NCBI GenBank assembly: GCA_903832635.1
Contig: CAILCF010000002.1
Coordinates: 95,136-159,135, forward strand
Source of the DNA: an uncultured bacterium
GTDB taxonomy: Bacteria > Patescibacteriota > Saccharimonadia > Saccharimonadales > Saccharimonadaceae
Direction of reading: 5' to 3'
Length of the DNA stretch: 64,000 bases
Shown here in pieces: positions 1-7,622 of the stretch. The first letter of the stretch is position 1, and every line of letters starts with the position of its first letter. The notes below the pieces were generated by a model. It did no database searches. It was not told the origin of the DNA and was given only the letters and a program-made list of their open reading frames with translations. The position numbers and the translations under genes are program-made.

Positions 1-67
1 CCGGACGGCGAATCTTGAGATTTAGGGCGGCTGGTCCGCCCTTTCGGACTAATAAAAAGGAGATATT
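1..67 (+). other. Left-edge stretch with a GC-rich hairpin
   Basis: No gene can be assigned. A 7-bp hairpin (arms AGGGCGG and CCGCCCT, loop CTGGT) lies at about 24-42, followed by a Shine-Dalgarno-like AAGGAG at 57-62 for the next gene. One frame stays open from the window edge to a stop at 69-71, so the tail of an upstream gene could end here. In DGR cassettes a hairpin often sits just after the variable repeat of the target gene, which would fit the two following genes. That link is inference, because the target gene would lie outside the window. Confidence 0.35.
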
Positions 68-464
68 ATGAAAAAAGATTTTATTATTTATACCAAAATG
101 CTGGAAGTCACGTTGTGGCTGTTCGAGAAAGTCAACACATTTCCTAAAAAACAGCGTTTTGTTCTGGGTCAACAAATCGAAAACAGCGCCCTATGTTGTC
201 TACGATATATAATCCAAGCAAATAATATTGGTGGTAAAGCGGGGGGGGGCACTTAATAGTCTTGATGATTTGAACGTAGAACTAGAGGTTTTGCGTAGTC
301 TTTTGCGAGTTGCCTATGAGTTGCATTTTATCAAGGCCAGTTCGCTAGGTTATATAATCAAGCAAATTGATGAAGTCGGCAAAATGCGCGGTGGTTGGGC
401 TAAACATTATTCCCGCCTGTCTGGAGGACAAAACAGGCAGGCGTCGTCGAACAAGGATAATTGA
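68..464 (+). pseudogene. Four-helix-bundle (Avd-like) protein, frameshifted at a G9 tract
   Basis: Two overlapping frames together encode one four-helix-bundle protein of the family that includes the DGR accessory protein Avd and 23S rRNA intervening-sequence proteins. The first frame (from 68) gives the opening helices (EVTLWLFEKVNTFPKKQRF, then LGQQIENSAL) and stops just after a run of nine G at 241-249. The second frame continues with the typical second half (LEVLRSLLRVAYELHFI, then IDEVGKMRGGW). Removing one G (G8) would restore a single frame of about 130 codons. This may be a true pseudogene, a phase-variable tract or a sequencing error. Its 3' end overlaps the convergent reverse transcriptase gene. 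Confidence 0.75.
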
Positions 465-1516
465 TTTTGTTTGGGCGGACTAAATATATGGTTTTTGCGA
501 GCATATTTTTGTACGGCATATGCGAACCAATACTCATCTTGCCAACCACGCAAGTGTTCGACCAATCGGTTGGTATTAGCGTGTCTGGCATGTGCTGTCC
601 AGGCGTCAAAAGACATTTGTATGCTGTTTTTTGAGACTTTGTCCGCCAGCAGGCCGTTTAGTTGTTTGCGGTAGCGTTTTTTAAATCGACGAACACTACT
701 GCCACGCAATCGCATGGAATGCGGGTAAATAACATAGCCGACGAAATCGACACCTAATCTGGCTGGGTAGGTACGTATTTTGCGGGGGTTAATGGTTAGA
801 TATAGATCGTTGTATAAAAATTCAGTCATTGCCTGTTGCCAATCGTGCAATTGGTTTTTTTCTGTATGAAATATCAGGATATCATCCATATAACGGATAT
901 AACGACGAATTTTGAGTTGTTGTTTAGCATACATATCGGCGTGATGCAGATAAATATTGGCGAATAACTGACTAGTTAAATTGCCGATAGGAATACCTCT
1001 AGACCCCTTGGTGTGAAAAAATGAATTTGGTGCAAAAAGATAGTCATACTCGGTCCCGCTATCGGTTGAGTCAATAATGACATCTAAAAGAGCCAGTAAT
1101 TTAGGATCGTTGACTTTTTCGGCAAGCAGTTGCTTTAACCGCGCGTGGTTAACCGAAGCGTAAAATTTCGAAATATCCAGTTTGCAAGCATAAAGCGGTT
1201 TTTTTGAACTTCGTAAAAAATATTGTATTTTGGCGGTTGCGGAATGTGTGCCACGACGCGGCCTGCAAGCATAAGAATCCGGGATAAAATGGCGTTCATA
1301 AAATGGGTTAAGGACATCATGAATAGCGTGGTGAACGATACGGTCACGAAAATCTGGAGCCTGGATATGCCTTAATTTCGGCTCTTTAATAATGCGGTTT
1401 CGATATGGTGCCGGTTGATAGCTACCGTTTACAAGTTCGTTTTGTAATACAAGCAGATTACTCATAAGGTTGTAATTTGAGGCAGCCGCTTTGTCATTTT
1501 TGCGTTTGCCAACCAT
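407..1516 (-). CDS. DGR-type reverse transcriptase, 5' end probably truncated
   Basis: Reverse transcriptase of 369 residues. Palm motifs are present: KLDISKF near 112-118, IGNLTSQ at 177-183 and YMDD at 209-212. The IGxxxSQ form in place of QGxxxSP is the hallmark of diversity-generating retroelement RTs, which copy a template RNA with adenine mutagenesis into a target gene. In-frame codons before the chosen ATG read LIRAHKKA, resembling the conserved N-terminal region of the family, but a stop near 1573 intervenes and no usable start codon exists there. The N-terminus therefore looks cut off near the neighbouring DUF475 gene. Usual DGR order is target, avd, template repeat, RT on one strand. 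Here the RT opposes the avd-like gene, leaves no room for a template repeat between them, and I see no template repeat elsewhere. Confidence 0.85.
   Translation of the reverse strand: MVGKRKNDKAAASNYNLMSNLLVLQNELVNGSYQPAPYRNRIIKEPKLRHIQAPDFRDRIVHHAIHDVLNPFYERHFIPDSYACRPRRGTHSATAKIQYFLRSSKKPLYACKLDISKFYASVNHARLKQLLAEKVNDPKLLALLDVIIDSTDSGTEYDYLFAPNSFFHTKGSRGIPIGNLTSQLFANIYLHHADMYAKQQLKIRRYIRYMDDILIFHTEKNQLHDWQQAMTEFLYNDLYLTINPRKIRTYPARLGVDFVGYVIYPHSMRLRGSSVRRFKKRYRKQLNGLLADKVSKNSIQMSFDAWTAHARHANTNRLVEHLRGWQDEYWFAYAVQKYARKNHIFSPPKQNQLSLFDDACLFCPPDRRE
414..443. repeat. 10-bp hairpin where the Avd-like and RT genes overlap
   Basis: Arms CGCCTGTCTG (414-423) and CAGGCAGGCG (434-443) pair over 10 bp with one G-T wobble and a 10-nt loop. 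It sits where the ends of the two convergent genes overlap. It has no T tract, so a simple intrinsic terminator is unlikely. It could insulate the two converging transcripts or be a leftover retroelement structure. Confidence 0.5.
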
Positions 1517-1567
1517 GGCTTTTTTATGAGCCCTTATAAGTGTGTCATTTTGTACGTACTGTTGGTA

Positions 1568-2488
1568 TTAGTGATGACCGAATTTGATTTCGCGATGTGA
1601 TTTATTGAAAAAATATCCGACGGTCATGAGTGTAATCGCTGGCGATATCCAACTCGGTACATTCATACCGAAAGCATCGGACAGCATAATCATTCCTAGA
1701 AATAATATCGAATACATTGCACCATTTTTAAGATAGCGGTATTTCTTTATTCGCTCAATATTACCGACCGTTAGCTGGCGCACGACTAGGGCACCGATTC
1801 CGTTCCCGATAACTATCAACGGCACCGATAAAGTAAACGCGAACGCTCCTAATACGCCGTCAATCGAAAAAGTTGCGTCAATAGTTTCCAGATATAAAAT
1901 TTTACTGCCGTCAGATCGTTTCGACTTCGCTAGCCCCCTTTCGGCAACTTCAGCATTTAGTTTAAATCCATTTGTAATGAAAAACACTGTTGACCCAACG
2001 ACTGCGCCAAATGCCATCAATGGATTTGTTTTAAGCGCACACCATACAATAACAGCAAGAATAATTGATACTGTAGCGTAAAACCAAATACCCTGTTTGA
2101 CAAAAAATCGTTCATGCCATAAACCAAATGATTTTGGCTCCATGAATAGCCAGTGAACAAAAAGAAATATTAAGAATATTCCACCACCAGCTAATAAAAT
2201 TGGAGCAGATTTTTCAACCGCTTCTACGACACTGGGACTGTTTGAAAAGGTTGCCGTTAGCGAGCCAATAAAACCCAGTTGTGGCATTGTTGACCAAACA
2301 ATTACCCATGGCAGTAAACCTCGGACAACAAATACTGCGAATAATAACCCCCACACCAAAAACCAACGCCTACCACGTTTGCTCATTCCGCCTAATACAT
2401 CAGCATTAATAACCGCATTATCAATACTTGATATGATTTCAAAAAGCGATAATCCAATTACTGTAATTAATAACGTTATAAATTCCAC
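1568..2488 (-). CDS. DUF475 / TerC-superfamily membrane protein
   Basis: Integral membrane protein of 306 residues with about seven to nine hydrophobic segments. Two acidic membrane motifs, SSIDNAVINADV near residue 20 and ETIDATFSIDGVLGAF in the second half, match the DUF475/TerC/YkoY superfamily, whose studied members move divalent metal ions such as manganese. Transport specificity cannot be read from the sequence. Translation starts at a GTG. A TATAAT box on the minus strand lies about 10 nt upstream, so the mRNA is probably leaderless or has a very short leader. Confidence 0.85.
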   Translation of the reverse strand: MEFITLLITVIGLSLFEIISSIDNAVINADVLGGMSKRGRRWFLVWGLLFAVFVVRGLLPWVIVWSTMPQLGFIGSLTATFSNSPSVVEAVEKSAPILLAGGGIFLIFLFVHWLFMEPKSFGLWHERFFVKQGIWFYATVSIILAVIVWCALKTNPLMAFGAVVGSTVFFITNGFKLNAEVAERGLAKSKRSDGSKILYLETIDATFSIDGVLGAFAFTLSVPLIVIGNGIGALVVRQLTVGNIERIKKYRYLKNGAMYSILFLGMIMLSDAFGMNVPSWISPAITLMTVGYFFNKSHREIKFGHH

Positions 2489-2602
2489 GATAAGATTTAT
2501 TATACACTACAATATTATTGGCATTGGCGAGACGAGTGGGTGTGTACTTATGAACTTGGCTTGTATGATACAGGCATTAATTTATAATTACTTTTACAAA
2601 CT

Positions 2603-3271
2603 TTATACGATCTTCCTTTTGAGAAAAACCAAATAAACCATATCTTCATCAACATTTAATTGTTCGTCTTGCGATGACCAGCTAATTAACAGATGGATAT
2701 CGTTAATCATTATAATAACAATCGGCTGAAAATATTTAAGAAGTTCTTTTATCCATTTATTTTGCGTTTCTTCACTACCGTCAAGTTTCGCCTCGATTTC
2801 GTTATTTGTGAAAAAACTGCTTGAATAACCATGAACCAATAGCCCGTCTTTTTTTAAGTAATTATAGTCATCAGAGAAGTTTTCAGACCTAGTCCCGCCA
2901 AAACTCGTGATAATATCGAATTGACCATTTGGCTTTATGATTCTTGGCAAACCCATAACATCCGACCTAACATCACAAAAAGTATTTGTTTCGGAATTAT
3001 CGACGCCCGTAACCGTGGCTTTGGTGTGATTTTGTTTAGAAAATTGTTTTATAGAGTTCGTCCCGCAAAACAGATCCAAGACTTTTTTATTACGCAGTAT
3101 TGGCTCAAACAAATACAAAAAAGCATAGTTAGATTCTCGTTTATGGATTTTTTCAGTTCTGCTGGTTTTAAACGAAATTTTTTCTATACGGTTTTTCGAC
3201 TCTGTGTTATTGTGTAGAATATTTATCAATTTTTTTTGAATTTCTCGCTCGTTTTCATCTGTTTTGCTCAT
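2603..3271 (-). CDS. Class I SAM-dependent methyltransferase-like protein
   Basis: Protein of 222 residues. A lysine-rich N-terminal helical part is followed by a Rossmann-like core: VLDLFCGTNSIKQF resembles the SAM-binding motif I, TGVDNSE the acidic end of strand 2, and FDIITSFGGT motif IV. No substrate-recognition region is recognisable and there is no clear NPPY/DPPY nucleic-acid methylase motif. A TATAGT box six nt before the ATG on the minus strand suggests a leaderless transcript. The gene is divergent from the XRE regulator. Confident as Rossmann methyltransferase-like; function unknown. Confidence 0.6.
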   Translation of the reverse strand: MSKTDENEREIQKKLINILHNNTESKNRIEKISFKTSRTEKIHKRESNYAFLYLFEPILRNKKVLDLFCGTNSIKQFSKQNHTKATVTGVDNSETNTFCDVRSDVMGLPRIIKPNGQFDIITSFGGTRSENFSDDYNYLKKDGLLVHGYSSSFFTNNEIEAKLDGSEETQNKWIKELLKYFQPIVIIMINDIHLLISWSSQDEQLNVDEDMVYLVFLKRKIV

Positions 3272-3380
3272 ACTTTTACTATATCATCAAAAAACAAACG
3301 AAATTTCCCCATAGTTATTGTAATTATATGGATATACTTTAATCGAGACAAAAGGAAACGGCATCTGCTATCATTGTCTT

Positions 3381-3596
3381 ATGAGTGAAATCGAGTTTAT
3401 TAATCAAATTCCTGTTAATCTTTCGAGCATCCGAAAGCGGCTGCGCTATACTCAACGCGAAGTTGCCAAAATAGCTGATATAGATTCAAATTACTATGCT
3501 AAAGTCGAGCGCGGTATTAGTGTGCCATCGCTAAAAACCATGATTAAAATTGCAAAAGCGCTTGATGTGTCGATTACCGATATCGTCGGATATTAA
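3381..3596 (+). CDS. Small XRE-family HTH regulator
   Basis: Protein of 71 residues, essentially one helix-turn-helix domain: IRKRLRYTQREVAKIADID, then YYAKVERG, PSLKTMIKIAKALDV. The length fits a single-domain Cro/CI-type repressor of the kind that regulates restriction-modification or toxin genes. TATCAT lies six nt before the ATG, so it is probably leaderless. Its last codons overlap the end of the convergent gene at 3593. It may control the nearby methyltransferase-like or Mrr-like genes; that is inference from position. Confidence 0.85.
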   Translation: MSEIEFINQIPVNLSSIRKRLRYTQREVAKIADIDSNYYAKVERGISVPSLKTMIKIAKALDVSITDIVGY

Positions 3597-3796
3597 ATTT
3601 CGTCTTTTTTCTCTTTGAATTCGTCCATCTCTTTATGAAGTAGCTCTTCATCGATACGACCAAGATCACGGTACATAAGTTTCGTTCGAATAAGCATCTG
3701 GCGTGCATAGATAGGATTAGCATTCTCAGGATCGTTCTTCTCAAGATCGCGCACCATTTTAGCGATATCATCATCTGTTGGTATATAACCTAGCAT
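3593..3796 (-). CDS. Small conserved-looking hypothetical protein
   Basis: About 67 residues, mostly charged helix (DDDIAKMVRDLEKNDPEN, then HKEMDEFKEKKDE). No family recognised. Two in-frame ATGs lie at 3802 and 3796. The minus-strand TATACT at 3803-3808 abuts the first and leaves exactly six nt before the second, which matches the leaderless pattern in this window, so I place the start at 3796. The start overlaps the stop of the Mrr-like gene upstream, suggesting either translational coupling or an internal promoter. Confidence 0.55.
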   Translation of the reverse strand: MLGYIPTDDDIAKMVRDLEKNDPENANPIYARQMLIRTKLMYRDLGRIDEELLHKEMDEFKEKKDEI

Positions 3797-3798
3797 GT

Positions 3799-4353
3799 TC
3801 ATAGTATAGCACTCCTTCCGCTAGTGTTGTTTAGTCGTTTCAGCCCCGCACGATCAACAAGTACGCAATCATTCCCGGCAGCTAATCGCTGCGCAACGGC
3901 ACTATAGGTACTATTCGTAATAACCATAGCTTGGTCGCAACCGTAGAGCCGTAACCCAGTTATGACCTGGCGGATAGCCTCAGCCTTGACGAGTCCGGGA
4001 TAGCGTTTAGCCTGGATACCCCAACGCACGCCACCCTTTTCAGCTATAATGTCTACCCCGAAATCATATTTTTCCGTTAACGAGACGTTACGGAAACCGT
4101 TTTTCCTTAAAAGCTCCGCAACATAACGCTCAAAATCCAAGCCGTCCATGCTGTCAATATCATGGGGCCTTGCAAAATGACGATTTACCACGAACTTCCA
4201 ACATAATCGCAATAGAAGCAGACAACCTAATACGCCAAGGGCTATATAGGCTATATGTACGAGTTGCGCTCGATGTGTCCATGCGGCTGCACCTACGATA
4301 ATGACGATAGGAAACAACACATCATTGCTTTGAGACCGTGAATGCCGCGACAT
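3799..4353 (-). CDS. Membrane-anchored Mrr-like restriction endonuclease
   Basis: About 184 residues. The N-terminal part has one or two membrane segments (VLFPIVIIVGAAAW, then IALGVLGCLLLLRLCW). It is followed by a PD-(D/E)XK nuclease domain of the Mrr/DUF2034 type: DGLDFERYVAELL, then YDFGVDIIA and GIQAKRY carrying the D and QxK residues, then AMVITNSTYS. Such proteins cut modified or foreign DNA. I chose the ATG at 4353 rather than 4368 because an upstream small frame stops 2 nt before it. Membrane anchoring could place the nuclease near incoming DNA. Confidence 0.8.
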   Translation of the reverse strand: MSRHSRSQSNDVLFPIVIIVGAAAWTHRAQLVHIAYIALGVLGCLLLLRLCWKFVVNRHFARPHDIDSMDGLDFERYVAELLRKNGFRNVSLTEKYDFGVDIIAEKGGVRWGIQAKRYPGLVKAEAIRQVITGLRLYGCDQAMVITNSTYSAVAQRLAAGNDCVLVDRAGLKRLNNTSGRSAIL

Positions 4354-4354
4354 A

Positions 4355-4450
4355 CTACTGCTCCTCATCGAGTATTAGTTCATCGAATGCAACATCAATC
4401 TGCTCCAAACCCTTAAGCACGGAGTTCCATGTTAGGTCAACGTGGGTCAC
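4355..4450 (-). CDS. Short ORF or gene remnant before the Mrr-like gene
   Basis: A 31-codon frame starting at GTG (4450) or at TTG just upstream encodes THVDLTWNSVLKGLEQIDVA followed by an acidic tail and stops 2 nt before the Mrr-like ATG. The composition looks protein-like, and the spacing suggests translational coupling. The frame also runs back into the right arm of the inverted repeat at 4449-4493, so it may be the 3' end of a gene whose front was lost. No family recognised. Confidence 0.35.
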   Translation of the reverse strand: MTHVDLTWNSVLKGLEQIDVAFDELILDEEQ

Positions 4451-4493
4451 CAAAGTAATACACTCATCGAATTGATGAGTGTATTACTTTGGT
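4449..4493. repeat. Perfect 20-bp inverted repeat with 5-nt loop
   Basis: Left arm 4449-4468 (ACCAAAGTAATACACTCATC) is the exact reverse complement of right arm 4474-4493, with loop GAATT. There is no T tract, so it is not a standard terminator. One arm is part of the open frame that leads into the small ORF at 4355-4450, so the palindrome may have arisen by inverted duplication of coding DNA. The arm core CAAAGTAATA also occurs at 46941-46950, upstream of the HTH gene. Confidence 0.85.
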
Positions 4494-4520
4494 ATTTATA
4501 CGACGAACTTCTTATGTTTT

Positions 4521-4895
4521 TTAAACGCTAATAACGTCCAATTGGCTAGGTGTTTGATTTTTTAAAAAGCTAATCATACTAATTTGCGCCTCACAATCAA
4601 TTATCATATTTTGAGCGTAGTCGCGGACAGATTGGTCTGGACTGGTTGCAACTATGTGCTTGTATAATTTTTCAGCCACGTGGTATAAAAAATTTGCTTC
4701 TACGTATCTTTGGTTAGTGAAGGCAACAAGTGCTTGAGCTTTTGTAAAATCTGCCAACGATTGTTCGGAACAAGCTACCGTTTTATTAGCATTGGCTTGA
4801 TTAAAGTGATTGACCAAGACACCTGAACCGGTTGCAATGACTGCAATCATAACAACCGATAACAAAATATATTTAACTTTTATCTTTTTTAACAT
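4521..4895 (-). CDS. Membrane-anchored hypothetical protein
   Basis: About 124 residues: short basic N-terminus, one hydrophobic segment (YILLSVVMIAVIATGSGVLV) and an outward helical domain with a single cysteine in each half (ACSEQ, IIDCEAQ) that could form a disulfide. No family recognised. The ATG at 4895 is preceded by GGGGGAC, a Shine-Dalgarno-like site, and is preferred over an upstream in-frame TTG. It lies downstream of the metallophosphoesterase gene but a strong terminator separates them. Confidence 0.6.
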   Translation of the reverse strand: MLKKIKVKYILLSVVMIAVIATGSGVLVNHFNQANANKTVACSEQSLADFTKAQALVAFTNQRYVEANFLYHVAEKLYKHIVATSPDQSVRDYAQNMIIDCEAQISMISFLKNQTPSQLDVISV

Positions 4896-5000
4896 TGCGT
4901 CCCCCAATTTTTTAATGCGCTTATGTTTATAAAAGTAATGATACTTACTTTTTTGTACCGAAGCAAATCAGAAAGTTTATTATAAGCAAGAAAAAAGAAC

Positions 5001-5048
5001 AAAAAAAGGACGGACCTTTCTGTGGACAAAAAGGTCCGTCCTTTTTTG
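5001..5048. terminator. Strong bidirectional terminator made of two inverted GGTCCGTCC elements
   Basis: Arms at about 5002-5018 and 5030-5047 pair over some 17-18 bp, flanked by A and T runs, so both strands have hairpin plus T tract. Each arm is a copy of the recurring AAGGTCCGTCCTT element found at four other places in the window. It would end the minus-strand transcript of the metallophosphoesterase gene. Confidence 0.85.
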
Positions 5049-5086
5049 AGCTTTTCTGTGGATAAATAATAATTTTCAAGGATAAT

Positions 5087-5119
5087 GGGAAAGACCGGCG
5101 TGAAAGCCATGTCTTTCCC
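5087..5119 (-). terminator. Hairpin overlapping the stop of the metallophosphoesterase gene
   Basis: GGGAAAGAC (5087-5095) pairs with GTCTTTCCC (5111-5119), with an inner GGC/GCC pairing. On the minus strand it begins right at the stop codon. It lacks a long T tract, so it may protect the mRNA 3' end or act with the stronger terminator about 40 nt further on. Confidence 0.5.
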
Positions 5120-6594
5120 TAGTTAACAGGATAAAGAACTACACTCTTGACGTGTTTTAGGTCGTAGAACTCAAGGGTGACTACTGCAGTCAGTTTGGGG
5201 TTAGGACCGCTACTGAAGTCAAGAATTTGGTAGGTGTAGACTGTTCCTCGGCTGACACCATCCAATCCGGAAGCACCACCCGTGCCGCAGTCGACCAGGG
5301 TAACGGTGCCGTCAGTTTTATGACTGGCGATGTGGTCGTGACCATAGACAACGGTCAAGTATCGCTTTTCGGTTTTGGCGAGGTTTATTAACTCTTTGGC
5401 TTGGTCAATATTGTGCACAACGACCAGGTTCGCAGGATTGTCCTTTATGAACCAGGCCTTTACCAGAGACTTCGAGCTATCTTGAAGTAGCGCAGGAGTT
5501 GCCACCAGCGAGTCGTCGTATGCTGTCGGGTCACTTTGACCGATTACGCCTACACCACCAATGTTTACCTGTTGGTCATCGAGCAAATTATAGCCCATTT
5601 GACCGAAAGTTTTCATAGTAGCAGTACTCTCGTGGTTCCCACCGATGAAATAGACCGGTATCTTACTGGTGTTCAGAGCATTATCGAACAAGTGGGATTC
5701 CCACGAAAAACCACCATTGGTGATGTCTCCGGCCAAAATTACAGCCGAAAAATCATCAGCAGTGTTGACAAGCTGATTAACTATTTGCATGCCTACAACG
5801 TTGTCGTGGATATCACTCGCGACTAGAATCTGAGTTCCAGTGTCACTGGGCTTACTGGTAGCCAGACTATTCATCTGGTTACTGAGAATTACAGCCCCGT
5901 CAACGAAGTTCTGTAAAAGCCCCTTCTTTAGACGATAGCCACTAGCAACGTTTTCGACGTACGGGACAGCCCTTGACAAATCTTGGGCAATCTCACCGGT
6001 GTAGCTTATCTTGGGAGCATTATCCAGTGTTAGGTATGATATTCCAACAATCACCAACACTGGTGTCACGAAACAGACAACAGACCACTTGACAATCTTC
6101 CATTTAAACCAATACCCCCAACTCCAGCCGATTGTTATTCCCGCCGCGAGTCCGATAAGTACAACTATTAGGACTCTGGTGACAAGAAATACAATAAACG
6201 CATCAACGGCGTCGTACTTGAATTTGCTAACTTTGGTTTTGAAGGTATTTGGTAGATCCTGCCCAGTAGTGATGTCACGTTTTAGAACCAGGTTCATCTT
6301 GAGGTTGATTGGGACGGCGTGTGTACGGAAATTCACGGAACCGATAGGTCCCAGCGAAAACTGCACATAACCGCCACCCCTAGATCCGGTTGCAAGTTGG
6401 TATGACAAGTTGCCTTGTGGAACCGTGAATTGCATCGGGGCAACGAGCAAAATGAACATAGCCCCGCCGAACAAAAACACAGACACTACAAAACAACCCT
6501 TTGTCAATACCTTCCTGTTGGCTTTTATACCAGATGGGATATTACGCAGCCCGGTAAGGACTGCCTTGGTCTTGCGCTTTGCAAAACACAGCAT
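5119..6594 (-). CDS. Membrane-bound calcineurin-like metallophosphoesterase
   Basis: About 491 residues. Two or three membrane segments lie in the first 200 (CFVVSVFLFGGAMFILLV; VFLVTRVLIVVLIGLAAGI; VVCFVTPVLVIVGISYL). The C-terminal half is a metallophosphoesterase with its metal ligands visible: VASDIHDN, LAGDITNGG, GGNHES, VVVHN, YGHDH. The substrate is unknown; related membrane forms act on phospholipids or nucleotides at the outer face. I place the start at 6594, where AAAGGTGG lies 7 nt before the ATG, rather than the earlier in-frame ATG at 6642. It uses G+C-ending codons more than its neighbours, like the 54.9-58.1 kb genes, which suggests transfer or unusually high expression. Confidence 0.85.
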   Translation of the reverse strand: MLCFAKRKTKAVLTGLRNIPSGIKANRKVLTKGCFVVSVFLFGGAMFILLVAPMQFTVPQGNLSYQLATGSRGGGYVQFSLGPIGSVNFRTHAVPINLKMNLVLKRDITTGQDLPNTFKTKVSKFKYDAVDAFIVFLVTRVLIVVLIGLAAGITIGWSWGYWFKWKIVKWSVVCFVTPVLVIVGISYLTLDNAPKISYTGEIAQDLSRAVPYVENVASGYRLKKGLLQNFVDGAVILSNQMNSLATSKPSDTGTQILVASDIHDNVVGMQIVNQLVNTADDFSAVILAGDITNGGFSWESHLFDNALNTSKIPVYFIGGNHESTATMKTFGQMGYNLLDDQQVNIGGVGVIGQSDPTAYDDSLVATPALLQDSSKSLVKAWFIKDNPANLVVVHNIDQAKELINLAKTEKRYLTVVYGHDHIASHKTDGTVTLVDCGTGGASGLDGVSRGTVYTYQILDFSSGPNPKLTAVVTLEFYDLKHVKSVVLYPVN

Positions 6595-6810
6595 GTCCCC
6601 ACCACCTTTGATGTCAAGGTACTTTTTTCTTCCTAATAACATTACCTATTGAATATGTACATAACATATTAGTCAAGCATGCAAATTATTATGTAAGAAT
6701 TAAAAACCAACAAAGAACAGATGTATTTAAGTTTTACACAATGGCTAACTGGACGCTGGATTGTAAATAGAGTAAACTTAAAAATGATAAACATAAACGA
6801 TTTATAACAG

Positions 6811-7611
6811 ATGGCGAGCGACAAAAAACTCATTATAGCTAATTGGAAGATGAACCTCGATATGCACGAGGCTAGTTTGTATCTACATAAACTATCGAAA
6901 ATGGTAAAAGTCCATCGAGACATCGAAGTCGTTTTGGCTCCAACATCATTGACATTACAGTCGCTAAGTCTGCAAGTTAATCTGAAACAGTTCAAACTGG
7001 CAGCTCAGAATTTTTATTGGCGCGACTCCGGACCATATACTGGTGAAATATCGGCGACGCAGCTGCGCGGAATCGTGCAATATGCTTTGGTTGGTCATTC
7101 CGAACGACGCCATGTTTTTAACGAAAATGACAAAGATATCCGTAATAAAGTCGCTGCAGCGATTAGAAATAATATCCGACCAATTTTATGTGTAGGTGAA
7201 ACTGCTTGGGAACATGCTAATAACGAAACCAGGGATGTCATCCATGATCAGTTGGCAGGTGGTTTGGCTAATATTACCAGTGAAGAACTTGATAAAATAG
7301 TTATTGCTTACGAACCGGTCTGGGCAATTAGTGCCGGACAAGGATCTACGCCTGTTAACGTTTTACCGGACGATGTACAGATGGCGTTTCAAGCAGTTCG
7401 CAGTCAGATAAAACATCTTTACGGAGAAAAAGCTTCCGATTCAATCCAGGTTCTTTACGGTGGTAGCGTAACTGGTGATAGTGTGGCTGATTATCTGGCC
7501 TTACCTGGCGTAAATGGTTTACTAGTTGGCTGGGCCAGCTTGAACGCTAACACATTTAATGAAATACTAGAAATAGCACATAAAAGCGCATCCGCGAAGA
7601 AAAAAGATTAG
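6811..7611 (+). CDS. tpiA: Triosephosphate isomerase
   Basis: Interconverts dihydroxyacetone phosphate and glyceraldehyde 3-phosphate in glycolysis. Full length at 266 residues. Visible active-site residues: N11 and K13 in ANWKMN, H96 in LVGHSERR, E168 in IAYEPVWAISAG, and the phosphate loop LYGGSV near the C-terminus. The next gene follows after 11 nt with a GAGGTGG ribosome-binding site, so the two are probably co-transcribed. No clear Shine-Dalgarno precedes tpiA; TTTATAAC lies very close to the ATG. Confidence 0.98.
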   Translation: MASDKKLIIANWKMNLDMHEASLYLHKLSKMVKVHRDIEVVLAPTSLTLQSLSLQVNLKQFKLAAQNFYWRDSGPYTGEISATQLRGIVQYALVGHSERRHVFNENDKDIRNKVAAAIRNNIRPILCVGETAWEHANNETRDVIHDQLAGGLANITSEELDKIVIAYEPVWAISAGQGSTPVNVLPDDVQMAFQAVRSQIKHLYGEKASDSIQVLYGGSVTGDSVADYLALPGVNGLLVGWASLNANTFNEILEIAHKSASAKKKD

Positions 7612-7622
7612 AGGTGGTATAG

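Noticed and set aside
4889..5110. Open frame of 73 codons on the minus strand
   Set aside because: It runs through the strong double GGTCCGTCC terminator and has low-complexity sequence; no Shine-Dalgarno or leaderless promoter fits.
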